Assembly (NCBI RefSeq): GCF_023195755.1
Contig: NZ_CP096203.1
Coordinates: 3,596,001-3,660,000 of the forward strand
Reading direction: 5' to 3'
Length of the DNA stretch: 64,000 nt
From: Chryseobacterium nepalense
GTDB taxonomy: Bacteria; Bacteroidota; Bacteroidia; Flavobacteriales; Weeksellaceae
This document shows positions 34,021-42,809 of the stretch, one piece after another (position 1 is the first letter of the stretch; the number at the start of each line of letters is the position of its first letter). The translations under genes were made by a program, and so were the position numbers. The notes beneath the pieces were generated by a model. That model was not told the origin of the DNA. It saw only the letters and a program-made list of their open reading frames with translations, and did no database searches.

Positions 34021-34818
34021 TTATTCCGGGTTTTTATAAATGATCTGGCTTTGAACTTTTCCCTGCTTGATCGTCCAGATCGTCGTATATCGGTTCTCTC
34101 CGGCGCCATTGGTCATATAAAGAAAAATATGGTCGTTATCAATGGCCGTTACGCCAACGTTATTGAAATCTATTGTCGGTTGAAACATATTTTTGATAGC
34201 ATCTCTAACAAAGACAGAGCCTCTTCCCGGCTGCTGAACTCTTACTGATTTTATTTCTGTTAGTCCTTCAGGGATCTCTTTGCCAACACCCCAGGATTTT
34301 ACTTTGTCGATTTTGATGATATTTCCTTCAGCATCTTTTTCCTGTTTTTTAAGCTTTGCATAAGAAGGATAGACGTCGATAATCACTTTTGTCCTTTGGT
34401 TACCCGGAATTTTAGGATTGGTATCATCCGTAAAAATAAGCGATTTTCCTTTTTTTGATTTTGAAGGGGTAAATGGGGGCAGCTTATCCACGAAAACCAC
34501 GCGGTTTTTGTTCACCATTCCTTCTTTTGTAATGCTGTCGTATCTTACGAAAGGCTTGTCGGTGTCATCTTTTTCAGGATATTTGATCCAGATCCATTCT
34601 GTTTCTCCCGGAGCAGGTTTCACATAAATAAAAACATCGCCGGTTTTCATTCGGATTTTATCAATGATTTTACGGTAATCGTCTTTATGAACACGCACCA
34701 TGGCGTAACCTTCTTCTGCTTTTACAACACCGAAAGGAACTTTATCCTGCCCCTTGGCGAAAAACACAAAAAGAAAAGTGAAAACGGATATATATAATGT
34801 TTTATTTACGGACATCAT
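34021..34818 (-). CDS. Exported protein of unknown function
   Basis: 265 aa from ATG 34818 (or the ATG next to it at 34815). A longer frame from 34836 would start inside the promoter box and is rejected. A signal peptide ends FFAKGQ. The mature domain starts VPFGVVKAEEGYAMVRV and has PAPGETEWIWIKYPEK, a Lys-rich central loop (KSKKGKS) and a beta-rich C-terminus (FLYMTNGAGENRYTTIWTI). No known family is recognised. It is downstream of and co-directional with the ABC genes, but a separate promoter precedes it. Confidence 0.7.
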   Translation of the reverse strand: MMSVNKTLYISVFTFLFVFFAKGQDKVPFGVVKAEEGYAMVRVHKDDYRKIIDKIRMKTGDVFIYVKPAPGETEWIWIKYPEKDDTDKPFVRYDSITKEGMVNKNRVVFVDKLPPFTPSKSKKGKSLIFTDDTNPKIPGNQRTKVIIDVYPSYAKLKKQEKDAEGNIIKIDKVKSWGVGKEIPEGLTEIKSVRVQQPGRGSVFVRDAIKNMFQPTIDFNNVGVTAIDNDHIFLYMTNGAGENRYTTIWTIKQGKVQSQIIYKNPE

Positions 34819-34833
34819 GATTTTTTTGATTGT

Positions 34834-34841
34834 CAAATATA
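34834..34841 (-). promoter_or_regulatory. -7 box TATATTTG deciding the start at 34818
   Basis: Exact TAnnTTTG on the minus strand ending 15 bases before ATG 34818. It rules out the upstream in-frame TTG at 34836, which lies in the box itself. Confidence 0.55.
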
Positions 34842-34845
34842 TAAA

Positions 34846-35508
34846 TTAAATGTTTTTCGGAAGATAATAATGGAGCCGCAATTCTCTTAAATCTTTAATT
34901 TGTCTTAAGTAAGCATCTGAAAGCAGGTAAATTTCATCTGAAAGCTCCAGTGCATATTCAGTCATAAAATTAGATATAATAAACCCTTTCTTTCTGGACA
35001 TTTCTTTTATCATTCTCATTACCTTTTCCGTAAGAACAGGTGACAGGCCGCTGTAAGGCTCGTCCAGTAAGATAAAATCAGCGTTAGAGTGGATGATCGT
35101 TAATACTTCCACCATTTTTCTTTCACCTCCGGAAAGATTTCTCGTAGTTCTGTTTAGCAAAGGTTTAAGAAGATCAGAATTAAAAAGTTTTTGAGTGTTC
35201 ACTTCATTACAGAATAATGAGATAAGGTTTTTAATTTTAATATCTCTTGGAAAAATCGGAGTTTGAGGAAGATAGGCAATCTTATTTTTTCTATCGGATT
35301 GCTTTGTAAGAACCTGGTCATTGAATTTAATAAACTGAGAATCTCCCTTCAGTGTTCCGAAAATAATCTGTAACAATGTTGATTTTCCGGATCCGATTCC
35401 TCCCAATAAAGCCACAATTTTTCCTGTTTCACAACTTAAATAAACGTCCTGTAAGACTTTCTTTGAACCATACGATTTTGTGATACTGTCAATATGAAGC
35501 TTGCTCAT
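34846..35508 (-). CDS. ABC transporter ATP-binding protein
   Basis: A 220-aa single ATPase subunit with Walker A GGIGSGKST (about 36-44), Q-loop AYLPQTPIFP, signature LSGGERK and Walker B FILLDEPYSGL. It overlaps by 4 bases the upstream gene for a small three-helix membrane protein, its only candidate membrane partner, so this is a very compact exporter-like unit. It resembles LptB/branched-chain LivF-type ATPases, but the substrate is unknown. Confidence 0.88.
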   Translation of the reverse strand: MSKLHIDSITKSYGSKKVLQDVYLSCETGKIVALLGGIGSGKSTLLQIIFGTLKGDSQFIKFNDQVLTKQSDRKNKIAYLPQTPIFPRDIKIKNLISLFCNEVNTQKLFNSDLLKPLLNRTTRNLSGGERKMVEVLTIIHSNADFILLDEPYSGLSPVLTEKVMRMIKEMSRKKGFIISNFMTEYALELSDEIYLLSDAYLRQIKDLRELRLHYYLPKNI

Positions 35509-35783
35509 AACAATTTGGAAATAAGGTTGATAATAAATCCGATGGAAACGGTTGTGATCCAGAGAAGCTGCCTTGAAAATCCAAAATTAGCAAAAAACAA
35601 ATATTCCCTTTTCAGTCTTAATTCATAAATCAAAAAGTGAAATGCAGGTAACATCACCAGAAAACAGAATCCGAAATTTCCTATGCTAAATCCTGTCTGA
35701 AAAGCTAATAATACAGAAAACAATAAGGAAGGGATCAATAGTTTCAGATAGAAGATCCAGAGAATTTTTATGGTTTTAATCAT
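35505..35783 (-). CDS. Small membrane protein coupled to the ABC ATPase
   Basis: 92 aa from ATG 35783; the longer frame to 35819 would run through the promoter box. There are about three hydrophobic segments (ILWIFYLKLLIPSLLFSVLLAF, FGFCFLVMLPAFHFLIYEL, LLWITTVSIGFIINLI). The last bases overlap the ATPase start (ATGA), implying translational coupling. It could be a minimal permease or an accessory subunit. The family is not recognised. Confidence 0.68.
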   Translation of the reverse strand: MIKTIKILWIFYLKLLIPSLLFSVLLAFQTGFSIGNFGFCFLVMLPAFHFLIYELRLKREYLFFANFGFSRQLLWITTVSIGFIINLISKLL

Positions 35784-35786
35784 ATT

Positions 35787-35794
35787 CAAATATA
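35787..35794 (-). promoter_or_regulatory. -7 box TATATTTG abutting the small membrane-protein start
   Basis: Exact TAnnTTTG with only 3 bases before the ATG at 35783, predicting a leaderless mRNA for this ABC unit. Confidence 0.55.
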
Positions 35795-35824
35795 GCAATA
35801 GAACAGAATATCTTATCACTATTT

Positions 35825-35864
35825 AAAAATGAAAAGAGTGCTTTTCGACACTCTTTTCATTTTT
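35825..35864 (-). terminator. Terminator after the YcxB-like gene
   Basis: A perfect 16-bp stem AAAAATGAAAAGAGTG / CACTCTTTTCATTTTT with an 8-base loop lies immediately past the stop at 35868. Confidence 0.8.
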
Positions 35865-35867
35865 ATT

Positions 35868-36359
35868 TCAATCGTTTCTGAGTTTTGCTTTCACATTATT
35901 CTTTCTGATAAGATCTCTAAGTTCTGAAATCTGGTCCTTTGTGAAAAACTTTTTAGGAACCATATTCATGGTCTGGGCAGTTTGGTAAATCAGAAACCAT
36001 TCTTTTTTTTCTTTTACTTTATAAATCGAATCCCATGTAACATATGCATCAAAGGTTTTGCCTTCCGTACGGATCTTTTCGTCCGTGAAGGTGTAAGAAA
36101 TCATCTCCTGGATATTTTTGTTGGAATAAAAAATATTTTTTACACTAAAATAAGTGCGGATAATGATGAACACAAAGAAAACCAGCAACCAGACCGATGC
36201 TGATTCCATAAATTCCCGATTATCATTATCTGCATTATAATAATTTATTCCAAAAAAAATCAATGCAATTATTGGAAATACAATGATTCGTATTAATGAA
36301 TTTTTTAAATGAAACATCAAAAAATCCTTAAACGTGATATGGGTTTTTACTATGATCAT
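35868..36359 (-). CDS. YcxB-like membrane protein
   Basis: A 163-aa protein with two N-terminal membrane helices (about 22-40 and 55-75) and a C-terminal cytoplasmic domain. That domain has ISYTFTDEKIRTEGKTFDAYVTWDSIYKVKEKKEWFLIY and IPKKFF-like FTKDQISELRDLI, the pattern of the YcxB family. The role is unknown. Its start overlaps the mutS2 stop by one base, so the two form an operon. Confidence 0.78.
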   Translation of the reverse strand: MIIVKTHITFKDFLMFHLKNSLIRIIVFPIIALIFFGINYYNADNDNREFMESASVWLLVFFVFIIIRTYFSVKNIFYSNKNIQEMISYTFTDEKIRTEGKTFDAYVTWDSIYKVKEKKEWFLIYQTAQTMNMVPKKFFTKDQISELRDLIRKNNVKAKLRND

Positions 36360-38506
36360 TAAATTCTTTCCAGCTCATCCGCATCAATGGTCGTTTTGAA
36401 CGTACCATAATTCACCACAACCTTTTTCTTGGAAATCTTTTCAATGGTTCCCACACTTGTGCTTCCGGCGATACGAACTCTTTGTCCCACTTTCATCCAG
36501 AGTGAACGGTCAGTTTGCCTTTTTTCTTCCAATTTTTCATTGGTCTCAGCAATTTTTTCAATCACTTCTTCTTTTTTCAGCTGTTGGGTGATTTTCCGTT
36601 TAACAACCTGAAGGCGCTTGCTTTCATCTTTGTCAGCACCCAGCTTACGGAATTTTTCCTGTTCCAGAAGTTTTACAAAATCTTTCACTACATCTTTTCT
36701 CGATTTTCCTTTGGTGTAGCTGTCGATAAACGTTTCAATCTTATTCCCGAACTGCAGTTTACGGTGTTCTTCTTCATACAGTTTCTGGAAATTATACAAT
36801 TTCTGCTGAAGCTGCTCATTCAGCTTTTGAAGGTTATCACGCTTGTCCTCAACGGATTCTTTCCTTTCTGCAAGATCAGATTTCAGCTTTTCAACCTCAT
36901 ACTTTTCCTGCTGAAGCTTTACAATCGTTTTATCAAGATTTACAATATCGTGTTCTACCTTTTTCTTGGCAGAATGAATGATGAACCTTGGGATTTTATT
37001 TTTCTCGGCTACTTCAAAAGTAAATGAGCTTCCTGCTTGTCCTACTTCAAGTTTATACATCGGTTCCAGCGTTTCCTCATTGAAGAGCATGGCGGCATTC
37101 TGTGCATTCGGAAGCTGTTCTACCACCAATTTGATATTGGTGTAATGCGTGGTGATAATTGCAAAGCTCTTTTTATCATAGAAAAACTCCAGAAAACTTT
37201 CTGCTAAAGCACCTCCTAATTCAGGATCGGAGCCGGTACCGAATTCGTCAATCAGTAAAAGCGTATTGGCATCTGCTTCACGGATAATTCCCGACATTTT
37301 CCTCAATCTCGAAGAATAAGTCGATAAATGGTTTTCAATAGACTGATTGTCACCAATATCGGTCATGATCTTTTCAAAGAAAAACATTTCGGATTTTGGG
37401 TGAACGGGAACAAGAATTCCGCTCTGGATCATCAGTTGAAGCAATCCTACAGTTTTCAGGGTGATTGATTTTCCTCCGGCGTTCGGTCCGGAAATACAGA
37501 TAATCCTGTTATGTTCCGTGAAGGTAAGCGTCTGAGGGAAAATGGTTTTATTTTCTGCTTTATTTCTTAAAAACAACAAAGGATGAAAAGCATCTCTTAA
37601 CCTCAATGTTTTGTGACGGTTGATTTTCGGTAAAACACCATTGATCAGCTCTGCAAATTTCGCTTTGGCCCTCGTTAAATCAAGATCGAAGATGTATTTC
37701 TGGTATCTCCACAATTGAGGTTGGTATTCAGCCAATTCTGCAGTAAGCTGTCGTAAAATTTTATCAATTTCCTTTTTCTCTTCCTCTTCATTTTCTTTAA
37801 GCTTAAAATAATGCTTCACTACAGAGTCCGGCTGGATATAGGTAATAGACCCTGTTTTGGACAATCCCAATACTCTTCCCGGAACCCTTTTCTTAAAACC
37901 TGATTTTACCGCTAAAACCCTCTGGTCATCAATAATCGTTTCACGGATATCATCTAGAAATTCACTCTGGCCATAATTGAACAAAGCACGGTTAAAATTT
38001 TCCTGGATTGCTTTTTTGGCATGCTGGATTTCCGTTCTCAAGACTTTTAAAATCGGCGAGGCTTCACTTTTCACTTCACCGAAACGGTTGAAAACTTTAT
38101 CAACCTTGTCAATAATTTCTTTTCTGAATTCCAGTATAGAAACATCTTCCATTAAAGTAGGAAAGGTTTCCGGCATGGTTGGGAAAAACTTCTGAAGTTT
38201 CCCGATCTGTTCCGTGAGGGTTTTTATTTTGATGAAAGCACTGTTTTCCAGTCGGTAATTTTCAATCAGCATTAATTTCAGTTCGCTTTCGATATCTTCA
38301 TACTCGTCGAAAGGAACGGCATTAGAGCTTTCAAAACTTGATAAATATTCTGAGGTTTTCTTCAGGGAAAGTTCGGCCTCATCAATTTCCATCGGACGAA
38401 GCTGAAGAATTTTTTCTCTTGTCTTGGGAGAATATGCAAAAGGAGAAATCTCCGCGAGCAATTGCGGAAACTCTAATTCATTTAAATCTTCTTTATTTAT
38501 AAACAC
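36359..38506 (-). CDS. MutS2-like DNA ATPase lacking the Smr domain
   Basis: A 715-aa member of the MutS2 family. A helical lever/core region leads to the ATPase with Walker A ISGPNAGGKSIT and Walker B LLIDEFGTGSDPELGGALAE, then a long coiled-coil (about 515-600) and a C-terminal KOW-like GQRVRIAGSTSVGTIEKI. MutS2 suppresses recombination and rescues stalled ribosomes in other bacteria. The Smr nuclease domain that usually ends the family (~780 aa) is missing, so it probably binds without cutting. It starts with GTG at 38506, 4 bases after a consensus -7 box. Confidence 0.87.
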   Translation of the reverse strand: MFINKEDLNELEFPQLLAEISPFAYSPKTREKILQLRPMEIDEAELSLKKTSEYLSSFESSNAVPFDEYEDIESELKLMLIENYRLENSAFIKIKTLTEQIGKLQKFFPTMPETFPTLMEDVSILEFRKEIIDKVDKVFNRFGEVKSEASPILKVLRTEIQHAKKAIQENFNRALFNYGQSEFLDDIRETIIDDQRVLAVKSGFKKRVPGRVLGLSKTGSITYIQPDSVVKHYFKLKENEEEEKKEIDKILRQLTAELAEYQPQLWRYQKYIFDLDLTRAKAKFAELINGVLPKINRHKTLRLRDAFHPLLFLRNKAENKTIFPQTLTFTEHNRIICISGPNAGGKSITLKTVGLLQLMIQSGILVPVHPKSEMFFFEKIMTDIGDNQSIENHLSTYSSRLRKMSGIIREADANTLLLIDEFGTGSDPELGGALAESFLEFFYDKKSFAIITTHYTNIKLVVEQLPNAQNAAMLFNEETLEPMYKLEVGQAGSSFTFEVAEKNKIPRFIIHSAKKKVEHDIVNLDKTIVKLQQEKYEVEKLKSDLAERKESVEDKRDNLQKLNEQLQQKLYNFQKLYEEEHRKLQFGNKIETFIDSYTKGKSRKDVVKDFVKLLEQEKFRKLGADKDESKRLQVVKRKITQQLKKEEVIEKIAETNEKLEEKRQTDRSLWMKVGQRVRIAGSTSVGTIEKISKKKVVVNYGTFKTTIDADELERI

Positions 38507-38510
38507 AGTG

Positions 38511-38518
38511 CAAATTTA
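38511..38518 (-). promoter_or_regulatory. -7 box TAAATTTG abutting the GTG start of mutS2
   Basis: Exact TAnnTTTG on the minus strand with 4 bases before the GTG start codon, so the mRNA is predicted to be leaderless with a GTG start. Confidence 0.55.
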
Positions 38519-38713
38519 GTGAAAAATGTGCATTTTAATTTGAAAACGAATTATTTGAGATTTATTTTTTTAATATCTGAAATGTACTTATATGAATTTA
38601 TTTATAAGCTAAATCGAACATATTTTTGAAATAACATCTTTGAAACAATTTTAATTATAAATATTATAGGAATATGTTTAAAAATGAATATTCAAGAATT
38701 ATTTAAGTGTTAT

Positions 38714-38721
38714 TATATTTG
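38714..38721 (+). promoter_or_regulatory. -7 box TATATTTG upstream of the secreted repeat protein
   Basis: Exact TAnnTTTG on the plus strand 21 bases before ATG 38743. It lies within the longer open frame from 38707, which argues for the later start. Confidence 0.6.
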
Positions 38722-38742
38722 CAATTGAAATTAAATTCACAA

Positions 38743-39852
38743 ATGATAAAAAAATTTACATTAGTAAAAAAATTACTCGTAGCAGTAGTTTTTTGTAGTT
38801 TTTCAATAACTACCAGTGCTCAAAAAATTGGAATATTTGAAGCAGCTATTCAGTTTAATGCAAACGGTACTAATAAATGGTACTCTTACGAAGGCACTGC
38901 AATTTCTACAACTCAGTTTAATGGAGCTAATTTAGGAAGCTTTGCTGCAAATAGTCAAACCTTAAAAATTATCGGTTTAGAGCTTCAAAACTACGAACAG
39001 GCAGGAACTAATTTCTGTGGAGGTACCATTAATTACAGGATTTATAAAACCGGAGATACTCCAGGTGCTTTTTTACAAGAAGCTTTGCCTTTTAAAGAAG
39101 CTTGCTCAGGAAGTTCATTTCCCACAGGAGGAGCTTGTTCCGGTCATGACCAAAAATGGAACAAATTAGATTACAACATTGATCTAACCAAACAATGCCC
39201 CGGAGATTATACTCTTGAATTATTTCTTGAATACACTGGAAGTGAAACTTCAACAACTGCTTGTGATTTAACCCGGAAACTGGATAATACCGGAAGCAAT
39301 TTCAAAGCATCTTTTACTATTACAGGAACACCTACACCAACGCCTGCAATTAAATTTCACTCACAATCTACCTGTAGTTCAAAATATGGCATTTATCAAA
39401 TAAGCAATTACAATTCAAACGCTAGTTATACTTTTACACCTTCGGGACCTCAATTCAGTCCAAATCAAACATCACCTCTTGGACCAGGAATGTTGGTAGT
39501 TCCTGAAGGAGCGTATACTGTAACGGCAACGGTAAATGGTTGCACTTCCTCGGCATCAACGTCTTTTACCGTTAATCCACAGCCAACTCCTCCGCCTGCT
39601 CCAGTTATGACTTTATTAAAACAGCCAACCTGTGATCCGGCCTCTCAAGGATATGGTGCATATGAAATCAGCAATTTTGACTCAAACGCAAAATATACCA
39701 TAACTCCTAATCAGCCAATAATAGGATATGCTAATAATAATAAATGGATAGGAGCGCCTACGGGAACCTATACCATAACAGCCACAGTTAATGGGTGTAC
39801 CTCATCAGCTTCTACATTTACAGTTGATCCTAAGCCTGCTAACTGCCCCTAA
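38743..39852 (+). CDS. Secreted protein with two tandem repeat modules
   Basis: 369 aa from ATG 38743; the upstream frame to 38707 overlaps the promoter. A signal peptide ends TTSAQ, followed by an N-terminal domain (to about 195) with Cys-rich FCGGTINYRIY and ACSGSSFPTGGACSGH. Two related modules follow (about 200-285 and 290-369). Each runs from TC...YGxYxIxN through SNAxYTxTP and ends in TYTxTATVNGCTSSAS-FTV. It resembles Ig-like surface or adhesin proteins of gliding bacteria but lacks a recognisable type IX secretion C-terminal signal. It stops at AKPxNCP. Confidence 0.75.
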   Translation: MIKKFTLVKKLLVAVVFCSFSITTSAQKIGIFEAAIQFNANGTNKWYSYEGTAISTTQFNGANLGSFAANSQTLKIIGLELQNYEQAGTNFCGGTINYRIYKTGDTPGAFLQEALPFKEACSGSSFPTGGACSGHDQKWNKLDYNIDLTKQCPGDYTLELFLEYTGSETSTTACDLTRKLDNTGSNFKASFTITGTPTPTPAIKFHSQSTCSSKYGIYQISNYNSNASYTFTPSGPQFSPNQTSPLGPGMLVVPEGAYTVTATVNGCTSSASTSFTVNPQPTPPPAPVMTLLKQPTCDPASQGYGAYEISNFDSNAKYTITPNQPIIGYANNNKWIGAPTGTYTITATVNGCTSSASTFTVDPKPANCP

Positions 39853-39947
39853 TTAAAAGACAGTGTAAGTCTAGGTAATAAGAGAAGCTATTTTTATAGA
39901 GTGCGCCTAAAAGTTTAGACAAGCTTACCTTTAATTTTGATGGTTAT

Positions 39948-39984
39948 TGAGTCCGATAGATACAAGATCGGACTCATTTTTGTT
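39948..39984 (+). terminator. Terminator after the secreted repeat protein
   Basis: Arms TGAGTCCGAT and ATCGGACTCA have a 9-base loop and a following TTTTTGTTT tract. Confidence 0.8.
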
Positions 39985-40207
39985 TAAATTTAATTTCATT
40001 CTTCGTTTTTATAATACTCTACCTATGTCTGAATTCTTTTTTTAAACTGACTATAGATTTATATTTTAAGATAAAGATTCTAATTTTAAAATTTTTTTAA
40101 AAAATTAGAACATAAATCTATTCAGTGTATTGGTTTCGGTAATTCTTATATATTTGTGATTGAATTAAATCTTTATGAATTAGAAAATTATAAACAGAAA
40201 ATAATAG

Positions 40208-40309
40208 CGAATTTCACTTAACGATACTTCAGGTATCGACTGGAAAGTGGATGAAAATTTATTTCTGAAAGAACTTTATGATTTGAAGAGATCATTCTAT
40301 AGAAGATAA
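40208..40309 (+). pseudogene. Possible gene remnant ahead of the GNAT gene
   Basis: The frame RISLNDTSGIDWKVDENLF...ELYDLKRSFYRR ends in TAA at 40307-40309. It has ordinary protein-like composition but begins only after two adjacent stops (about 40202-40207) and has no start. It may be the C-terminal scrap of a decayed gene. The family is not recognised. Confidence 0.3.
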
Positions 40310-40336
40310 ATCATCAAATGACAAATTATAACAAGT

Positions 40337-40864
40337 ATGATTGAAACAGAACGATTATTGTTGAAAGAAATCAACGAAAGCTATGTCAATGATATTCTGA
40401 AAATTCGCAGCAACGAAATTATCAATCAATATGTACAGAGAGTCTCTCCGAAAAATAATTACGATGCGCTGCAGTTTATTCTCACGATTAAAGAAAGAAC
40501 TAAAAGTAATCAGACATTTTACTGGGGGATTTCTTTAAAAGATCAACTAAATCTTATAGGGACAATCTGTCTCTGGAATTTTTCTGAAGACCGGACGGTT
40601 GCAGAAGTGGGGTATGAATTATTGCCTGATTTTCACAACAAAGGAATCATGTCGGAGGCATTAAAAGCTGTTATAAATTTCGCTTTTAACAATTTGTTTT
40701 TGAAAGAAATTGTGGCAATGACTCACCGTTATAATGATAATTCAAAAAAACTTCTTTTAAAACATAATTTTGTATTGGAAGAGGAAAGAATAGATGAGGG
40801 GTTTCCCGATAATCTGGTTTTTAGTCTGAAAAATGATGGTTACAATTCCAAAAGCCTGCAGTAA
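40337..40864 (+). CDS. GNAT acetyltransferase, RimJ/RimL-like
   Basis: A 175-aa GNAT_3-type enzyme. It starts IETERLLLKEINESYVNDIL, has IGTICLWNFSEDRTVAEVGYELLPDFHNKGIMSEAL (the acetyl-CoA site around NKGIMSEA) and ends NDNSKKLLLKHNFVLEEE. Members acetylate ribosomal-protein or other N-termini, or small amines; the acceptor is unknown. A single gene. Confidence 0.85.
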   Translation: MIETERLLLKEINESYVNDILKIRSNEIINQYVQRVSPKNNYDALQFILTIKERTKSNQTFYWGISLKDQLNLIGTICLWNFSEDRTVAEVGYELLPDFHNKGIMSEALKAVINFAFNNLFLKEIVAMTHRYNDNSKKLLLKHNFVLEEERIDEGFPDNLVFSLKNDGYNSKSLQ

Positions 40865-40927
40865 CTGAATACTGCAGACTTTATCAATCTCTAAACATTT
40901 CTTGTAATCTAAAATAAATGGTGTTGT

Positions 40928-41434
40928 TTATTGTGTGTTGGCAGCAAGGGCAAAAACAAGATTAAGATCATCCTTTACTACAATCATTCCACCCATTCTC
41001 TTTGGAGGTGATATGTTAAAATCACTGAATTTAACACTTCTTCTGCCGGTAAGTTTTCCGTTTTCGAGGCACAATGTGATATTGTATATTTTACTTCTGT
41101 TTATCATCTTTACTTCTATCTGTGCATTGTATACTGCTTTATTCCTGTCTAAAGAAATAAACTTTATATGAAGGTATGGATGATCTTCCGCTAAAAGAGT
41201 TTTCTGAAAATCAGAAGTCATTATTTTGTTGTGGCAATCGAAATCGTCTACTTTCAGTGCAATGTTTGGAAGGCTTTTTTCACTAATCATGAAATTGCCC
41301 CCGGGCGTTCTGAATGTAGTGTTGGTGCATTTGAAAGTATTAATATTGGTGCTTCCGTTGATCTGAATGTAGTTTTCCTGGGCATTCATAAATATTCCGG
41401 CTATAAACGGAATTGCTGCTAAAAAAGGTTTCAT
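40928..41434 (-). CDS. YceI-family periplasmic protein
   Basis: A 168-aa lipocalin-like protein with a signal peptide (about 1-19, ending FMNAQ). The fold markers are INGSTNINTFKCTNTTF, FLYISLDRNK-like HIKFISLDRNKAVY and GRRSVKFSDFNISPP. YceI proteins bind polyisoprenoids or are stress-associated. It is the third gene in the run yceI - porin - yceI on the minus strand, 53 bases after the porin. It is divergent from its paralogue upstream. Confidence 0.75.
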   Translation of the reverse strand: MKPFLAAIPFIAGIFMNAQENYIQINGSTNINTFKCTNTTFRTPGGNFMISEKSLPNIALKVDDFDCHNKIMTSDFQKTLLAEDHPYLHIKFISLDRNKAVYNAQIEVKMINRSKIYNITLCLENGKLTGRRSVKFSDFNISPPKRMGGMIVVKDDLNLVFALAANTQ

Positions 41435-41487
41435 AATTCAGGTAGTGTTTTGAAAAAACTTGGGATAGCTTTTTCTGTGATTGGCAT

Positions 41488-42759
41488 TTAGAAAGAAATG
41501 GCAGCTTCCAGAACAAATCCGTTGAATTTGCCGTCATACAGGATGCTTGATGTTGGATAGCCGTCGTATTTCTGATTGACATATTCAACTTTGGTAAGGA
41601 TGTTTTTGGTCATAAACCAGCCTCCGCCAATGTTGTAACGGGTTACATCTACCTTGTTTCCTGTCGCCAGTTCACCTTTTACCAGGTTGTATCTTCCCCC
41701 GAAGTACAGATTATCATTATTTCCGAATCGGTAAATAAGTTCCGCGGCATACTGGTTCCATGTTCTGCGGTCGATTTCTGTTGTATTTCTGCCTGAAGCG
41801 TTTTCAAAAGTTCCGAAGAATTCCAGACCTTTATATCTTACAAACGGGTTGATCATAATGGAAGTCACTTTGTTTTTAAAATCCGGTACTACCTGTCCTG
41901 ATCTGAAATTGGCAGAAGAGGTGGCCGCGGCATTTTCCATCACATAATAGTATCTTGATCCCGCTCTGTCTCCGTCATAGAAATCCAGCCTTTGGGTATT
42001 GGCGGTGTTGTAAACGGATCCTGTAAGACGTACTCTCAGGTCGCTGTTCAGCTGTTTGTCGTAGCCTATTTTAGCATATAAAGAGGGGCTTGTTCCTCCG
42101 TTGGCATTCTGGTTGAGTCTTCCGTTGGTAATACCTCCCATTCCGATGAATCCGTCTCTGCGGTAGTAATATTCAGCAAAAACCATTGTTGCATAAGCGT
42201 CCATCAGGTAATTTCCCACAAATGGGTTTTGGGTGGTGTAGGCATTATCGCTTCTTCTGAAGTGCACATCCCCGTAATTAATTTCATCATGACCGAATTT
42301 TATGGTTGAATATTTCATAAAGTCACTCAAAAAATCTTTTTTGATAAAATCAAGCTTATCAATCTGAATGTAGCCTCCTTTTACGTAGGTTTCGTTGTGG
42401 TGGCGGGAACTTAAAAATGTTCTTAAATGTAAATTGATACCGTCATATAAAGCCACATCAATATCAAGGTTGGCTGTAGCAAGGTTAAAATTATTTCCGA
42501 TGTCGTACAGTTGGGTTGCCGGAACGGATTGATCTGCCCCGCTTTCATGTTTCAGACCTTGGAATTGTAGGGCAAACGCTCCGCCGATTCTTACTTTAAG
42601 TTTCTCAAAGGTTGTTACAGAATCTTTAGGATTTTCAAAAATATTGATCCCTCTCTGGTCTCTTGGTTTAAGATTATCTAAAGGAAACTGTTGAGCCTGT
42701 GCGGCATTAGCAAGTAAAATAGTTCCTAAGAGTGCTGTTTTTATGTAAATGGTTTTCAT
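41488..42759 (-). CDS. Outer-membrane porin-like barrel protein
   Basis: A 423-aa protein. The signal peptide (about 1-22, ANAAQAQ) is followed by a linker with LKPRDQRGINIFENPKD. A large beta-barrel, rich in aromatic-girdle strands (LKVRIGGAFALQFQG, NNFNLATANLDIDVALYDG, RRDGFIGMGGITNGRL), ends in the terminal Phe motif FVLEAAISF. It is probably a general or anion-type porin. It lies between two YceI-family genes on the same strand, which suggests a common role in envelope lipid or substrate handling. Confidence 0.75.
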   Translation of the reverse strand: MKTIYIKTALLGTILLANAAQAQQFPLDNLKPRDQRGINIFENPKDSVTTFEKLKVRIGGAFALQFQGLKHESGADQSVPATQLYDIGNNFNLATANLDIDVALYDGINLHLRTFLSSRHHNETYVKGGYIQIDKLDFIKKDFLSDFMKYSTIKFGHDEINYGDVHFRRSDNAYTTQNPFVGNYLMDAYATMVFAEYYYRRDGFIGMGGITNGRLNQNANGGTSPSLYAKIGYDKQLNSDLRVRLTGSVYNTANTQRLDFYDGDRAGSRYYYVMENAAATSSANFRSGQVVPDFKNKVTSIMINPFVRYKGLEFFGTFENASGRNTTEIDRRTWNQYAAELIYRFGNNDNLYFGGRYNLVKGELATGNKVDVTRYNIGGGWFMTKNILTKVEYVNQKYDGYPTSSILYDGKFNGFVLEAAISF

Positions 42760-42809
42760 AACGTTTTATTTTTTTAATATTGATTAATCATGGTTTTAAT
42801 GCTGATTTC

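Larger units (their letters stand above)
39853..40336. other. 484-bp intergenic region
   Basis: It holds a good terminator at 39948-39984, an A/T palindrome near 40080-40110, a -7 box TATATTTG at 40149-40156 with no obvious reading frame next to it, and a stop-less coding-like stretch at 40208-40309. Nothing else was recognised. Confidence 0.6.

Noticed and set aside
36515..37027. 170-codon plus-strand frame opposite mutS2
   Set aside because: A Phe/Leu-rich mirror of the Lys/Glu-rich coiled coil on the other strand, with no start context.
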